From Maribacter vaceletii (GTDB lineage Bacteria; Bacteroidota; Bacteroidia; Flavobacteriales; Flavobacteriaceae): a stretch of 64,000 nt of DNA. The first letter of the stretch is position 1, and each line of letters opens with the position of its first letter. Position numbers and translations under genes: made by a program. Below are positions 9,132 through 18,760 of the stretch, piece after piece. The stretch is from NCBI RefSeq assembly GCF_003634105.1, contig NZ_RBIQ01000007.1, forward strand, positions 496,001 through 560,000, written 5' to 3'. Below the pieces are notes generated by a model that had not been told where the DNA came from, did no database searches, and was given only the letters and a program-made list of their open reading frames with translations.

Positions 9132-10976
9132 ATGAAAAACATGAAATTAAGACTATTTATAATTTTAACCTTCTTATTATTTGGTAAACTAGTCTTAGGT
9201 CAAGAACAACAACCAAATGTTCTATGGGTATTAACAGATGATCATAGATATGATGCTATTCGTTCCTTTAACAAAATGCTTACTAATAATGAAATGAGTA
9301 ATTTAGGTTATGTTGAGTCTCCCAATATTGATCGTCTAACCAAAATGGGAACAACTTTTTTAAACACCTATTCTCAGGCTCAAGGCTGTGCACCATCTCG
9401 CGCTTCCATACATTATGGGCGTTACCCTTTCCGATCTGGTGTTTATGAATTTGAGTATCATAATAATAACACAGAAAACTCATATCCTCACTTACCTCAG
9501 CAGATGGAAAAATTAGGATACCAAACAGTTCATATTGGAAAATTAGGGGTTAGATTAAGAACTATAAAAAATGGCAAAGCTGTTGATCCAAAAATGTATC
9601 AAACAGATATTAGTGCAAAAATTCTTGCAAATGAAGGTCTTGCAGAATGGGGAAAAATTTCTTTACTCAAAGAAATTAATGGGCAAAAATTAGTTAAGCC
9701 TTTTAGAAACATTAAGTATTTAAAAACCGAAGATGGAAAATATCATTTTTTTAATAAAGAGCTAGAAAAGAAAAATCCTCAATTCGCCGGAATGGCGAAA
9801 AATATATATGAAAAGTTAGATTTACTACGTAAGCATACACCAAAAAAACCAGAAACTGAATTTAGTGATGGTATTTTAGGAGGTGTAAGCCCAAGACCTG
9901 CAGGTAAAACGCGCGATGGTTATTATAACTCTTCTTTTAAAGACTATTTATTTAATGAAAATAAAGAGTTTAATTTGGGAAATGCAACATTTAAAGGAGT
10001 AGACCCATCTAAACCTTTATTTTGCCATATTGGTTATGATTTTCCTCACACACCTGTTTTACCACCAAAAGAATATCGGGAACGTTTTAAAAAACATAAA
10101 TATAAAATTCCTGAAATGACAAAAGAGGAATGGGCTAAAATGCCAGCTCAACTTAAGAAACAAGTGAATAATGCTTATTCTAATGATTTTACAAAGGAGC
10201 AGAAACAAAAAATGATTCAGGATTATTATGCCTTTTGTGCATATGGAGATGCTTTGGTAGGAGAAGCTATTGATACTTTCATTAAATATAGTAACAATAA
10301 GAAACAACCTTGGTTAGTTGTTTATGTTAATGGAGACCATGGATGGAAATTAAATGAACATGGTGCTTATTCAAAATTTACTCCTTGGGATATTGATGCT
10401 CACAATCCAATTGTTGTCGTATCATCAGACAAAAAAGCATTTTCAGAAGGAAAAGTTGTTAAGGATTATACGGAGTTTGTAGATATAGCACCTACAATTT
10501 TAAGTGCCGCAGGAGCAGATATTAATACAGAGCAATTTAATTATTTAGACGGAATTAACTTAGCAAATGTTGCTACTGGAAAAGCCCCTAAGAGAGATTA
10601 TGTTATAGGAGAAAGCCATGCCGTTACAGGACCTAGAGCTTTTATTAGAACCAAAGAATATGTGTTTTCTATGCAAACAAGACCAAGTAAAAAGCGTGGT
10701 GAGAATATGAATTGGGCACTAACTGCTTCTTATAAAGATTTAGACCCTGCATTTTATGACATGACAGTAGACCCTAATGAAACTAATAACCTGGCTTTCA
10801 ATAAATCATATCAAAAAATTGCACTTAAAATGAAAGAAAAACTCATTAATATTGTATTAGGAGACAATAGAGCTGAAGTTAATTGGGGTAAAGGAACTAA
10901 AGCTATTGGTACTAAGGTTTATAAAAGCAATTTTGCTCCTGGAGCTCATGATTATAAATTAAAGGTTAAAAAATAG
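9132..10976 (+). CDS. S1-family sulfatase, exported, iduronate-2-sulfatase-like
   Basis: A 614-residue sulfatase, longer than its neighbours, with a signal peptide (about 1-23). The formylglycine motif is CAPSRASIHYGRY with Cys86 as the modified residue. The first metal site is VLTDDHRYD. The later site NGDHGWKLNEHGAYSKF has Asp-His in place of Asp-Asn and is the pattern of iduronate-2-sulfatase-like enzymes (about S1_7), which includes sulfatases acting on 2-sulfated sugars; this is a family-level impression only. The extra length is an insertion around residues 150-260. It is 5 bp after the TIM-barrel gene and 1 bp before the SGNH gene, so the three are probably co-translated. Confidence 0.9.
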   Translation: MKNMKLRLFIILTFLLFGKLVLGQEQQPNVLWVLTDDHRYDAIRSFNKMLTNNEMSNLGYVESPNIDRLTKMGTTFLNTYSQAQGCAPSRASIHYGRYPFRSGVYEFEYHNNNTENSYPHLPQQMEKLGYQTVHIGKLGVRLRTIKNGKAVDPKMYQTDISAKILANEGLAEWGKISLLKEINGQKLVKPFRNIKYLKTEDGKYHFFNKELEKKNPQFAGMAKNIYEKLDLLRKHTPKKPETEFSDGILGGVSPRPAGKTRDGYYNSSFKDYLFNENKEFNLGNATFKGVDPSKPLFCHIGYDFPHTPVLPPKEYRERFKKHKYKIPEMTKEEWAKMPAQLKKQVNNAYSNDFTKEQKQKMIQDYYAFCAYGDALVGEAIDTFIKYSNNKKQPWLVVYVNGDHGWKLNEHGAYSKFTPWDIDAHNPIVVVSSDKKAFSEGKVVKDYTEFVDIAPTILSAAGADINTEQFNYLDGINLANVATGKAPKRDYVIGESHAVTGPRAFIRTKEYVFSMQTRPSKKRGENMNWALTASYKDLDPAFYDMTVDPNETNNLAFNKSYQKIALKMKEKLINIVLGDNRAEVNWGKGTKAIGTKVYKSNFAPGAHDYKLKVKK

Positions 10977-10977
10977 A

Positions 10978-12192
10978 ATGAAACAACTAATACCACTTTC
11001 AATCTTGTTTTTCGGAATCTTTTTATTCCCTAAACTATTAAACGCTCAATATATATACAACCCAAAAACTACAGAAGAATTACGTACTAGATCTGGCTTA
11101 CCAAATTTCTTTAAAAAATTAAAAGAAGGGAAAGATGTAAAAGTGGGATACATTGGCGGTAGTATTACAAATGGAGGGTTGTGGAGAGCAAAATCAATAG
11201 AATGGCTTAAGAATGAATACCCTAAGGCAAACATAACTCAAGTTAATGCCGCAATAGGTGGTACAGGTCCAGAATATGGTGCTTGTAGAATTCAGAATCA
11301 TTTGTTAAATCATAATCCAGATATGGTATTTATTGAGTACCGAGTGAATAATGGTGGAGCATACAAGGGAAGAGCCTTGGAGGGACTTATACCCCAGATA
11401 TGGAAAAACAACCCTAATACCGAGATTTGTTTTATTTACACTATTTCTAAAGGAATGATCCCGGATATTTCTGAAGGACACCAAACCAATGCAGGGGTTA
11501 ACATGGAACCTGTAGCAAATCATTATGGTATTACGTCTATAGAATTTGGGTTAGAGGTTGTTAAATTATTAAAAGAAGACAAGCTTGTGTTTAAAAAAGG
11601 AGACAGTCCGGCGAAAAGCAAAATTATTTTTTCAAATGATGGTACACATCCACTAGAGGCTGGCCACAATATTTATAGAGATGTTTTGGTAAGATCATTA
11701 AAGGCAATAGAAAATTACGGCACCACAGGTCCCAATTTAATCCCAAAGCCATTAAAGAAAAACATATTTTCAGGAGCCTCATTAGTACCCATTAAAAAAG
11801 CTAAATTTAGTTCTAAATGGAAAGATGTTGATTTAGGTGATGAAGTTGCTATTAATGATGATTTAACCGATAAAAATGGCGGTATTAAATCGTTATTTGT
11901 TAAAGCAAAGAAAACCGAAACTTTAGGAGAATCTTTTACTATTAAATGGGATGGTTTTTTATTGGGTCTTACAGCTTTATTAGAGGAAAAAGGGGATATC
12001 CAGATTGAGGTAATCACGGATGAAGGGCCTAGTAAAATTTATGATTTAAAATCAAGAACAGGTAAAACGCAGTCTAAATATTATTTTTTGAATGAAATAG
12101 GGGCTGGATCACATACAACAACAGTAAAGTTAATAAAACTTGCTCCTGGTAAAATTTTACAAATAGGTCAGTTTTTGGTTGTAGATAATTAA
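10978..12192 (+). CDS. SGNH/GDSL-type hydrolase, probable carbohydrate esterase
   Basis: A 404-residue exported protein (signal peptide about 1-23). The SGNH blocks are visible: GYIGGSITNGG with the nucleophile Ser62, a glycine block at AAIGGTGPEYG, an asparagine block at EYRVNNGG, and the catalytic Asp221/His224 pair in NDGTHPLEAGH. After about residue 245 there is an extra beta-rich C-terminal domain of roughly 150 residues, seen in several marine SGNH proteins and possibly a binding domain. The likely role is removal of an ester such as acetyl from the sugar chain. The ATG lies 2 bases after the sulfatase stop codon. Confidence 0.85.
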   Translation: MKQLIPLSILFFGIFLFPKLLNAQYIYNPKTTEELRTRSGLPNFFKKLKEGKDVKVGYIGGSITNGGLWRAKSIEWLKNEYPKANITQVNAAIGGTGPEYGACRIQNHLLNHNPDMVFIEYRVNNGGAYKGRALEGLIPQIWKNNPNTEICFIYTISKGMIPDISEGHQTNAGVNMEPVANHYGITSIEFGLEVVKLLKEDKLVFKKGDSPAKSKIIFSNDGTHPLEAGHNIYRDVLVRSLKAIENYGTTGPNLIPKPLKKNIFSGASLVPIKKAKFSSKWKDVDLGDEVAINDDLTDKNGGIKSLFVKAKKTETLGESFTIKWDGFLLGLTALLEEKGDIQIEVITDEGPSKIYDLKSRTGKTQSKYYFLNEIGAGSHTTTVKLIKLAPGKILQIGQFLVVDN

Positions 12193-12244
12193 CATGTCAT
12201 CCCCATAAAACATTTACAAAACATTAAAAAAAGTTTTATACTTT

Positions 12245-13177
12245 ATGAAAATCAACACTAAATATTACTATGCCGGATTATTCTTATTACTCAATGTCTC
12301 AATTTTTGTAGGATGCAAATCTAGCAAGAAGCTACAGTACAAAAACACTTCAAATATTGAAGAATGGATATCATTATTTAATGGAAAAAATTTAGAAGGA
12401 TGGGATATTAAATTTACAGGAAAAGAGCTTAATGATAATTATAAAAATACCTTTGTTGCGGAAGATAGCATGTTGCGGATTAAATATGATGCATACTCGA
12501 AATTCAACAATGATTTTGGTCATTTATACTACAAGAAACCCTTCGCTTACTACAAATTAAGTTTTGACTATAGATTTACTGGTGAACAAACTAAAGGAGG
12601 ATCTACTTCTAACAATAGAAATAGTGGTATAATGCTTCACTCCCAATCTGCTATAAGTAATGAATTTGACCAGCAATTTCCTGTTTCTGTAGAACTGCAA
12701 CTTCTAGGAGGATTAAAAGACAAAAAAGCAAGACCAACTGGTAATGTATGTACACCAGGAACGCTAATTGTAACTGGAGAAAACATTAATTACAAACATT
12801 GTGTTTCCTCTAGTTCCAAAACTTATTACGGGGATCAATGGGTACATGCAGAAGCTATTGTTTTAGGAGGAGAATCTATGGCTTTTATAGTAGAAAACGA
12901 TACTGTATTAAAATTTAAAACGCCACAAATTGGCAGTTTAGAGAAAAACAAACAATACAGAGGTGAAAATTGGAAAAAATGGAAAATAAACAAGGAAACA
13001 TGGAGTTCTAAAACTGGTGAAATTTTAAATGAAGGTTATATAGCTTTACAAGCCGAAAGTCATCCAATAGATTTTAAAAACTTAAAGGTATTAGACTTAT
13101 GCGGTTGTAAAGACCCAAAGGCAAAAAATTATAAAACGTATTATATAAAAAACAAGCCTGAGTCTTGCTACTATTAA
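12245..13177 (+). CDS. DUF1080-type (3-keto-disaccharide hydrolase family) lipoprotein
   Basis: A 310-residue lipoprotein (lipobox SIFVGC, Cys24). The start of the mature part, WISLFNGKNLEGWDIKF, is the signature of DUF1080, a concanavalin-type beta-sandwich domain. Family members have been linked to hydrolysis of 3-keto-glycosides and to carbohydrate binding; which applies here cannot be told. NSGIMLHSQ and the C-terminal GYIALQAESHPIDFKNLKV are also typical of the family. The last 30 residues are rich in Cys and Lys. It follows the SGNH gene after 52 bp and precedes the acetylesterase-like gene. Confidence 0.82.
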   Translation: MKINTKYYYAGLFLLLNVSIFVGCKSSKKLQYKNTSNIEEWISLFNGKNLEGWDIKFTGKELNDNYKNTFVAEDSMLRIKYDAYSKFNNDFGHLYYKKPFAYYKLSFDYRFTGEQTKGGSTSNNRNSGIMLHSQSAISNEFDQQFPVSVELQLLGGLKDKKARPTGNVCTPGTLIVTGENINYKHCVSSSSKTYYGDQWVHAEAIVLGGESMAFIVENDTVLKFKTPQIGSLEKNKQYRGENWKKWKINKETWSSKTGEILNEGYIALQAESHPIDFKNLKVLDLCGCKDPKAKNYKTYYIKNKPESCYY

Positions 13178-13246
13178 TTTAAGATGAAAAGAATGGAAAT
13201 CAGCTTAAATGAGATTAAAAAAATTAAACTTATAAACTTCAATAAT

Positions 13247-14686
13247 ATGAATCGCACAATAGTGACACTTAATTTTTCTCCTATAAAAAAGCTACTATTT
13301 ATAGCCTTATTCTTATTTACGATTTTTTGCCAATCACAAACTAAGATTGCCCCTATTTTTAATGATCATATGGTGTTACAATGTAATACTGAGGTTCAAA
13401 TTTGGGGAAAAGACTCTCCTAAGACTACCATAGAAATTACAGGAAGTTGGGGGGCAAAGATAAATACCAAAACAGACAAGAATGGAAAATGGAAAACAAC
13501 ATTAAAAACTAAAAAAGCAGGAGGTCCTTATACACTTACAGTAAAAGGTACTGAAACTATAATTCTTAAAAACATTCTTTTAGGAGAAGTTTGGCTATGC
13601 GGCGGACAATCTAACATGGCAATGGCTCTTAAAGGAGGCCCTGGACAACATATTGAAGGTAGCAATAAAGCAATCTTAAAAAGCAAAAACTCTAACATCC
13701 GCTTTTTTACTGTTCCAGATACAGTTAGCTCTACTCCTTTAGACAACTGTAAAGGAACTTGGAAACTATCTAATCCAGAAACATCTGCAAATTTTAGTGC
13801 GGTTGCTTATTCATTTGGTAAAATGCTTCATGAACATTTAAATGTTCCTATTGGTTTAATATCAAGTAATGTTGGAGGCACACCTGCGCAAGCTTGGACA
13901 TCTAAAGAAATAATAACCTCTGAGTTTCCTGAGTTTACCAAGGACTTAAAAAAAGAATACAATACAAAAACTGCAACGAGCCTGTATAATGGTATGATTA
14001 ACCCCTTAATACCCTTTACTATAAAAGGCACAATATGGTATCAAGGAGAAGGTAACAGATGGAACCCCGAGCAATATTCTAGGCTATTTCCTGCAATGAT
14101 TAAAAACTGGAGAGATAAATGGAAACAAGGAGACTTTCCTTTTTATTTTGTTCAATTAGCTCCTTTTGGAAACAATATAGACGGTTGGGTAGGAATACAG
14201 CTAGCCCAATTAAAAACTATGTTAACTGTACCAAATACCGGAATGGCAGTAATAAACGATATTGGTTACAAAACCAGAATTCATCCTCCAAAAAAGATAC
14301 AAGTAGGGGAACGCTTGGCCTATTGGGCTTTAGCAAAAGATTATAATGTTACTGGTATTGTTCATTCGGGTCCTGTTTATAAATCTATGAAAATAGAAGC
14401 CAGTAAAATAGTCTTGCAATTTAAAGAAGCCCCATTAGGAATTACAAGTCTAGGAAAACCTTTAAATAATTTTGAAGTTGCTGGTGAAGATGGCATATTT
14501 TATTCTGCAGAAGCAAAAATCATAGAAAAAGGAAAAAAATTAGAAGTCTGGAGTGATAGTGTTATAAATCCAAAAAATGTACGCTATGCATGGAAAAGCT
14601 ATGTAGAAGGAAGTCTGTTCAATACTGCAGGACTACCTGCTTCTGCCTTTAGCACCCAAAACTGGGAAGAAGTATTTAAAAAATAA
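13247..14686 (+). CDS. Sialate O-acetylesterase-like carbohydrate esterase (SASA domain)
   Basis: The open frame reaches back to an ATG at 13184, but the signal peptide (MNRTIVTLNFSPIKKLLF...CQSQ) begins at the ATG at 13247; the longer form would put about 20 charged residues before it, so I prefer 13247. The mature start IFNDHMVLQ and the following Ig-like domain are typical of bacterial sialate-O-acetylesterase homologues. The nucleophile motif is GGQSNM (Ser122), and DIGYKTRIHPP supplies Asp338 and His346. There is no other sign of sialic acid use in the window, so it more likely removes acetyl groups from an algal glycan. It may work with the SGNH protein two genes upstream. Confidence 0.85.
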   Translation: MNRTIVTLNFSPIKKLLFIALFLFTIFCQSQTKIAPIFNDHMVLQCNTEVQIWGKDSPKTTIEITGSWGAKINTKTDKNGKWKTTLKTKKAGGPYTLTVKGTETIILKNILLGEVWLCGGQSNMAMALKGGPGQHIEGSNKAILKSKNSNIRFFTVPDTVSSTPLDNCKGTWKLSNPETSANFSAVAYSFGKMLHEHLNVPIGLISSNVGGTPAQAWTSKEIITSEFPEFTKDLKKEYNTKTATSLYNGMINPLIPFTIKGTIWYQGEGNRWNPEQYSRLFPAMIKNWRDKWKQGDFPFYFVQLAPFGNNIDGWVGIQLAQLKTMLTVPNTGMAVINDIGYKTRIHPPKKIQVGERLAYWALAKDYNVTGIVHSGPVYKSMKIEASKIVLQFKEAPLGITSLGKPLNNFEVAGEDGIFYSAEAKIIEKGKKLEVWSDSVINPKNVRYAWKSYVEGSLFNTAGLPASAFSTQNWEEVFKK

Positions 14687-14727
14687 ACATCAAAAAAATA
14701 ACAAGAATTATTTATATCCTTAAACAT

Positions 14728-16044
14728 ATGCCACTAAAAAACGTTTACTTAAAATCATTTTATTTTACTTTAATTGGATGCATGATTATCTCCTGTTCGG
14801 AGCAATCAAAAAAAGAACCCAAACAAGAAGCAACAATCAGTAAAGAAAGCACAAGTAACTTTCCTTTTTTTATTCCTGAAGAAAAGCCTAACATTCCCTT
14901 AAGTGTGGCAATGGAAAGAAATTATGACAAATATATGTCTGCAAGACCAGACCATAATGAGTTATACACACAATTTAAATATACAGAGCTAAAAGGTTTT
15001 GATTATAATAATAATGATGGCACTATATCTCGCCGTGATCCATCAAAAGTTATTTTAGAAAATGGAAAATACTATGTCTGGTATACGCATAGAGATACTA
15101 AAACTGCTCCTGTAGGTGGTAAAAACGCACATTTATCTACAGATGAAATACCTTCAGCGGACTGGGATTTAGCAGATATTTTTTATGCTACCTCTAAAGA
15201 TGGTTTCACTTGGGAAGAGCAAGGTGTTGCTGTTCCTAGACCTCCTAAACCAAATGTTGGTTGGCGCTCAGTAACAACTACTGATATCCTTAAATGGAAA
15301 GGAAAGTATTATTTATATTATCAAGGTTTTAGTGAAGCTAGTGGCAAAAGTGGTGGGGACAATTGCCCTGTTGCCGTTTCTTATGCAGACTCTCCTGATG
15401 GTCCTTGGACAGCGGCAAATAAAGTTGTAATTCCAAATGGTGCGGAAGGTGAATGGGACCAATATTCTATTCATGATCCTTATCCTCTTGTTCATAATGG
15501 AAAAATATACTTATACTATAAATCTGATTTTGATCGCAATCCAAAATTAAGTCGCATGCATGGTCTTGCTATTGCAGACAATCCTTTAGGGCCCTTTAAA
15601 AAGCATAATTTAAACCCTATCATGACTTCTGGGCATGAGACAACCTTATTCCCTTTTAAAGAAGGAGTAGCAGCATTAGCTATACGAGATGGCATGGAAC
15701 ATAATACAATACAATATGCAAAGGATTGGGTAAATTTTGAAATTGCTTCTATTGTAGAATTAATGCCAGATGCTGGAGGGCCTTTTGTTCCAGATGCCTT
15801 TACTAATACTACTAATGGGAGAGGTATTACTTGGGGAATATCTCATTTTACAAATGCGGCTGGAAATTATAAACAAAACCACGCAATTTTAACTCGTTTT
15901 GATTGCGATTTAAGCCTAGATGTAGATGACCAAGAAATGAAAAGATCATACATTCTTTATTCCCCAAAGGAACACTACAAACACGGCCTAAATAAGAAGC
16001 AAAAAAATCGGATTAATAATGAAAATAAAAAATTAATGGAGTAA
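14728..16044 (+). CDS. Divergent GH117-like glycoside hydrolase, lipoprotein
   Basis: A 438-residue lipoprotein (lipobox MIISC, Cys23) with a five-bladed beta-propeller pattern. The GH117 hallmarks line up with the second GH117 gene of this window: RRDPSKVI with Asp104, IHDPYPL with Asp250, and SGHETTLF with His303 and Glu304. Known GH117 enzymes remove terminal 3,6-anhydro-L-galactose from neoagaro-oligosaccharides. The N-terminal region differs from the AhgA type (no KWPMDL...EWF element), so this is another clade, and its terminal sugar could be different. It is followed 30 bp later by a DUF5060-type hydrolase. Confidence 0.82.
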   Translation: MPLKNVYLKSFYFTLIGCMIISCSEQSKKEPKQEATISKESTSNFPFFIPEEKPNIPLSVAMERNYDKYMSARPDHNELYTQFKYTELKGFDYNNNDGTISRRDPSKVILENGKYYVWYTHRDTKTAPVGGKNAHLSTDEIPSADWDLADIFYATSKDGFTWEEQGVAVPRPPKPNVGWRSVTTTDILKWKGKYYLYYQGFSEASGKSGGDNCPVAVSYADSPDGPWTAANKVVIPNGAEGEWDQYSIHDPYPLVHNGKIYLYYKSDFDRNPKLSRMHGLAIADNPLGPFKKHNLNPIMTSGHETTLFPFKEGVAALAIRDGMEHNTIQYAKDWVNFEIASIVELMPDAGGPFVPDAFTNTTNGRGITWGISHFTNAAGNYKQNHAILTRFDCDLSLDVDDQEMKRSYILYSPKEHYKHGLNKKQKNRINNENKKLME

Positions 16045-16074
16045 TATTTCTAACAAAGACTAACCTATCTTAAA

Positions 16075-17754
16075 ATGAAAAAAATAAACTTTTCTTTATT
16101 ACTTACCATACTACTTATACAATCTAGTATGGCACAAATAACAGTTTGGAATTCTTCAAAATTAAATAAAAACATTATTTCATCTCAATGGGAAGTGAAT
16201 GACATTTTGTATACCGTAAACGAAAATATAACTAACCCATTCAGTGAAAGTATTTTTGCTATTGTAAAGGAGGAACAAGAGGAACAAAGAATTCCTTTAT
16301 TTTACAATGACAATAACCAATGGGTATTTAGATATTCTAGCTCTAGAATCGGTAAAAAAAAATATATTTTAGAATCTAGCATTAAAGAGCTTAATGGTAA
16401 AAAAGGGAAGATTACAATAACCGAAAACAAGAAAAAAGAAAGACACGGTGGTATTGTAAAAAAAGAAAATGATCCAAGACATTTTTATTATGAAGACGGA
16501 TCGCACTATTTTAATCTAGCATTTGAGTGCGATTGGTTATTTGCATTAGACTATGGGCAAAAAGAAATTCCTAAAACGGAACATCTATTAGGTTTAATAA
16601 ACAAAAACGGGTTTAACCAAGTAGTCATGAACGTTTATGCCTACGACCCAGATTTAGATTGGGTTAAGGATAAAAGACTAAAAGAAAACCCGCAACATGA
16701 TTATGGGGCTCGAGAAGATATATTTCCATTCTTAGGTTCTAATTCAGAACCGGACTACAGTGCCTTGAATATTGATTTTTTTAAACATTTTGATAAGGTA
16801 ATTGCAGAAATGCATAATAAAGAAATAGTGAGTCATTTAATGATTTACGTATGGAATAAGCGCGTTGCATGGCCAGAAGCAGGTTCTAAAGCTGATAACA
16901 TGTACTATGACCATATAATTAAACGTTATCAAGCATTTCCAAATATTATTTGGGATGTATCTAAGGAAGCAACAAATAAAATTGCCGTTTCTCAAAATAA
17001 AAACATAGTACAACACATTGAAGAGCGAATTACACGAACTAGAAAACTAGATGCATATAATCGTTTATTATCTGTACACGCTTATAGTTTTTGCAAAAAT
17101 CATAAAGACGATGTAGATTTTATTTCTACACAAGATTGGAAACTATCACTTCATCAAAGCATGATGAATGTCTATAAACTTTTTCCAGACAAACCTGTTT
17201 TTAACATTGAACATGGGGGTTATGAAAAATCTCCTTATTCTGTTTTCCCTGGAGGATATGAAAGCCCAGAAGAATGTTTAAGAAGAAATTATATGTGCCT
17301 ATTTGCAGGAGTATACACTACTTATTATTGGCAAGCGGCTTCATGGAATGCAATTATTCACAATCCGTTTGAGCAAAATGACGATTTTATAAAACCTAAT
17401 TTTGCTTATTTTAAGCATATGCGGAAATTATTTAATCAAGTAAACTATGAGAATTTTAAACCAGTTACAAAATATAATCCAAGGTCATACACTCTAGTTA
17501 ATAATAAAGAAGGTGTTCTTATGCAATACTTTCCTAAAGAAGTACATAGTGATGATATAAAAAGACATTTAGACACGGAGTTTAATTATGAGAACGCAAC
17601 TAAAAAATGGTTTAATACTATTACTGGCGAGTTTACTAAAGAAGTAAAATTAGAGTTTAAACATAAATACGGCTTTTGGGATTATAGACCTTGGAGAAAT
17701 AAAGCGGATGCTATTCTTATAATTAAAAATATAACCCCAAAAACTAACAAATAA
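16075..17754 (+). CDS. DUF5060/DUF4038-type putative glycoside hydrolase, exported
   Basis: A 559-residue protein with a signal peptide (about 1-20, ending SMAQ). The first roughly 120 residues form a beta-rich domain like DUF5060. The next part resembles the GH140-like DUF4038 TIM barrel: FYYEDGSHYFNLAFECDWLF, a helix-strand pattern, WDVSKEATN with Glu298 and FNIEHGGYE with Glu379 as a plausible acid/base and nucleophile pair. The C-terminal end, WFNTITGEFTK, is the small sandwich domain often found after such barrels. Characterised relatives act on apiose and other side-chain sugars, but the true substrate here is unknown. It sits between the GH117-like and GH43-like genes. Confidence 0.75.
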   Translation: MKKINFSLLLTILLIQSSMAQITVWNSSKLNKNIISSQWEVNDILYTVNENITNPFSESIFAIVKEEQEEQRIPLFYNDNNQWVFRYSSSRIGKKKYILESSIKELNGKKGKITITENKKKERHGGIVKKENDPRHFYYEDGSHYFNLAFECDWLFALDYGQKEIPKTEHLLGLINKNGFNQVVMNVYAYDPDLDWVKDKRLKENPQHDYGAREDIFPFLGSNSEPDYSALNIDFFKHFDKVIAEMHNKEIVSHLMIYVWNKRVAWPEAGSKADNMYYDHIIKRYQAFPNIIWDVSKEATNKIAVSQNKNIVQHIEERITRTRKLDAYNRLLSVHAYSFCKNHKDDVDFISTQDWKLSLHQSMMNVYKLFPDKPVFNIEHGGYEKSPYSVFPGGYESPEECLRRNYMCLFAGVYTTYYWQAASWNAIIHNPFEQNDDFIKPNFAYFKHMRKLFNQVNYENFKPVTKYNPRSYTLVNNKEGVLMQYFPKEVHSDDIKRHLDTEFNYENATKKWFNTITGEFTKEVKLEFKHKYGFWDYRPWRNKADAILIIKNITPKTNK

Positions 17755-17764
17755 TATTAAAAAA

Positions 17765-18760
17765 ATGCTTACTAGAACTCTTATATTTCTTTTTACAATA
17801 AGTTCATTTACAATATGTTGTTCTCAAAACAAAAAACGCAAAAAAAACCTAATTCCAAAACAAGCTAATAACTTTGTAGAAATTTACAAACCAGACGGAG
17901 ATATCTTTTTTGGCCCAGATACTAAAGAACTTAAAGAGGGTAAATTTTATGAAAGATGGATTCCTAACGACCATACTTTTGTAAAAGCTGAGGATGGTAA
18001 ATGGCATATTTTTGGAATTACCCACCCATATACAGACCCCAAGTTAGGTAATATTCATCAAGGCGAATTTGCTTCTTTCCATGCTATATCTTCTGTAACC
18101 AATTTTAAAGAATCTATAGCAGTAGATCATTATGCCGATTTACCAAAAATACTCCCACCAAAAGAACGTCCTGGAGAAATAACAGCTAACCATGCTCCTT
18201 ATATTTTAAAAAAAGACAAACTATATTATATGGTTTATGGTCATAGTCCTATACGGTTAGCTACCTCTCCTGACTTATATACATGGACTCCAAAAGGAGA
18301 ACTATTTAAGGAAGAAAAAGGAGCAAGAGACCCAAATTTGTTACTGCATAATGGAACGTATTATATGTCATATTGTTCTGAAAAATGTGTTAGAATGAGG
18401 ACTTCTAAAGATTTAATAAACTGGAGCAAGGCAGAAACTATTTTAGTAACTAATGAATTTGACCCAGAATCGCCTACGGTTATTTTTCATAATAACGCAT
18501 TCTATTTGTTTGTATGCTCCTGGAAAAAAGGACAATGGGATAAAGTTAGTTTAATGGGAGCATATACCCACGATGCTCATGTATATTTATCTTATGATTT
18601 AAAAGACTTTGGATCGGATAATGAAAAAGAAATAGCAATCTTAAATGCCCATGCGCCAGAAATATTTCAAGGTGAAGATAGTCAGTGGTATATTTCCAGT
18701 GTTGTATGGCCAAACTATGGCGTTAATGTTGATAAACTAGAATGGGTAGAAAAAGAATAA
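17765..18760 (+). CDS. GH43/GH32-superfamily five-bladed propeller lipoprotein
   Basis: A 331-residue lipoprotein (FTICC near residue 18). Repeated blades end in patterns such as DGKWHIFGI, DKLYYMVYG, NGTYYMSYC and NNAFYLFVC, with GARDPNLLL and ESPTV near the places where GH43-type enzymes hold their catalytic acids. It is the last gene of the degradation operon, 10 bp after its neighbour. It probably trims a terminal sugar, but the family number and linkage cannot be fixed from the sequence alone. Confidence 0.72.
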   Translation: MLTRTLIFLFTISSFTICCSQNKKRKKNLIPKQANNFVEIYKPDGDIFFGPDTKELKEGKFYERWIPNDHTFVKAEDGKWHIFGITHPYTDPKLGNIHQGEFASFHAISSVTNFKESIAVDHYADLPKILPPKERPGEITANHAPYILKKDKLYYMVYGHSPIRLATSPDLYTWTPKGELFKEEKGARDPNLLLHNGTYYMSYCSEKCVRMRTSKDLINWSKAETILVTNEFDPESPTVIFHNNAFYLFVCSWKKGQWDKVSLMGAYTHDAHVYLSYDLKDFGSDNEKEIAILNAHAPEIFQGEDSQWYISSVVWPNYGVNVDKLEWVEKE

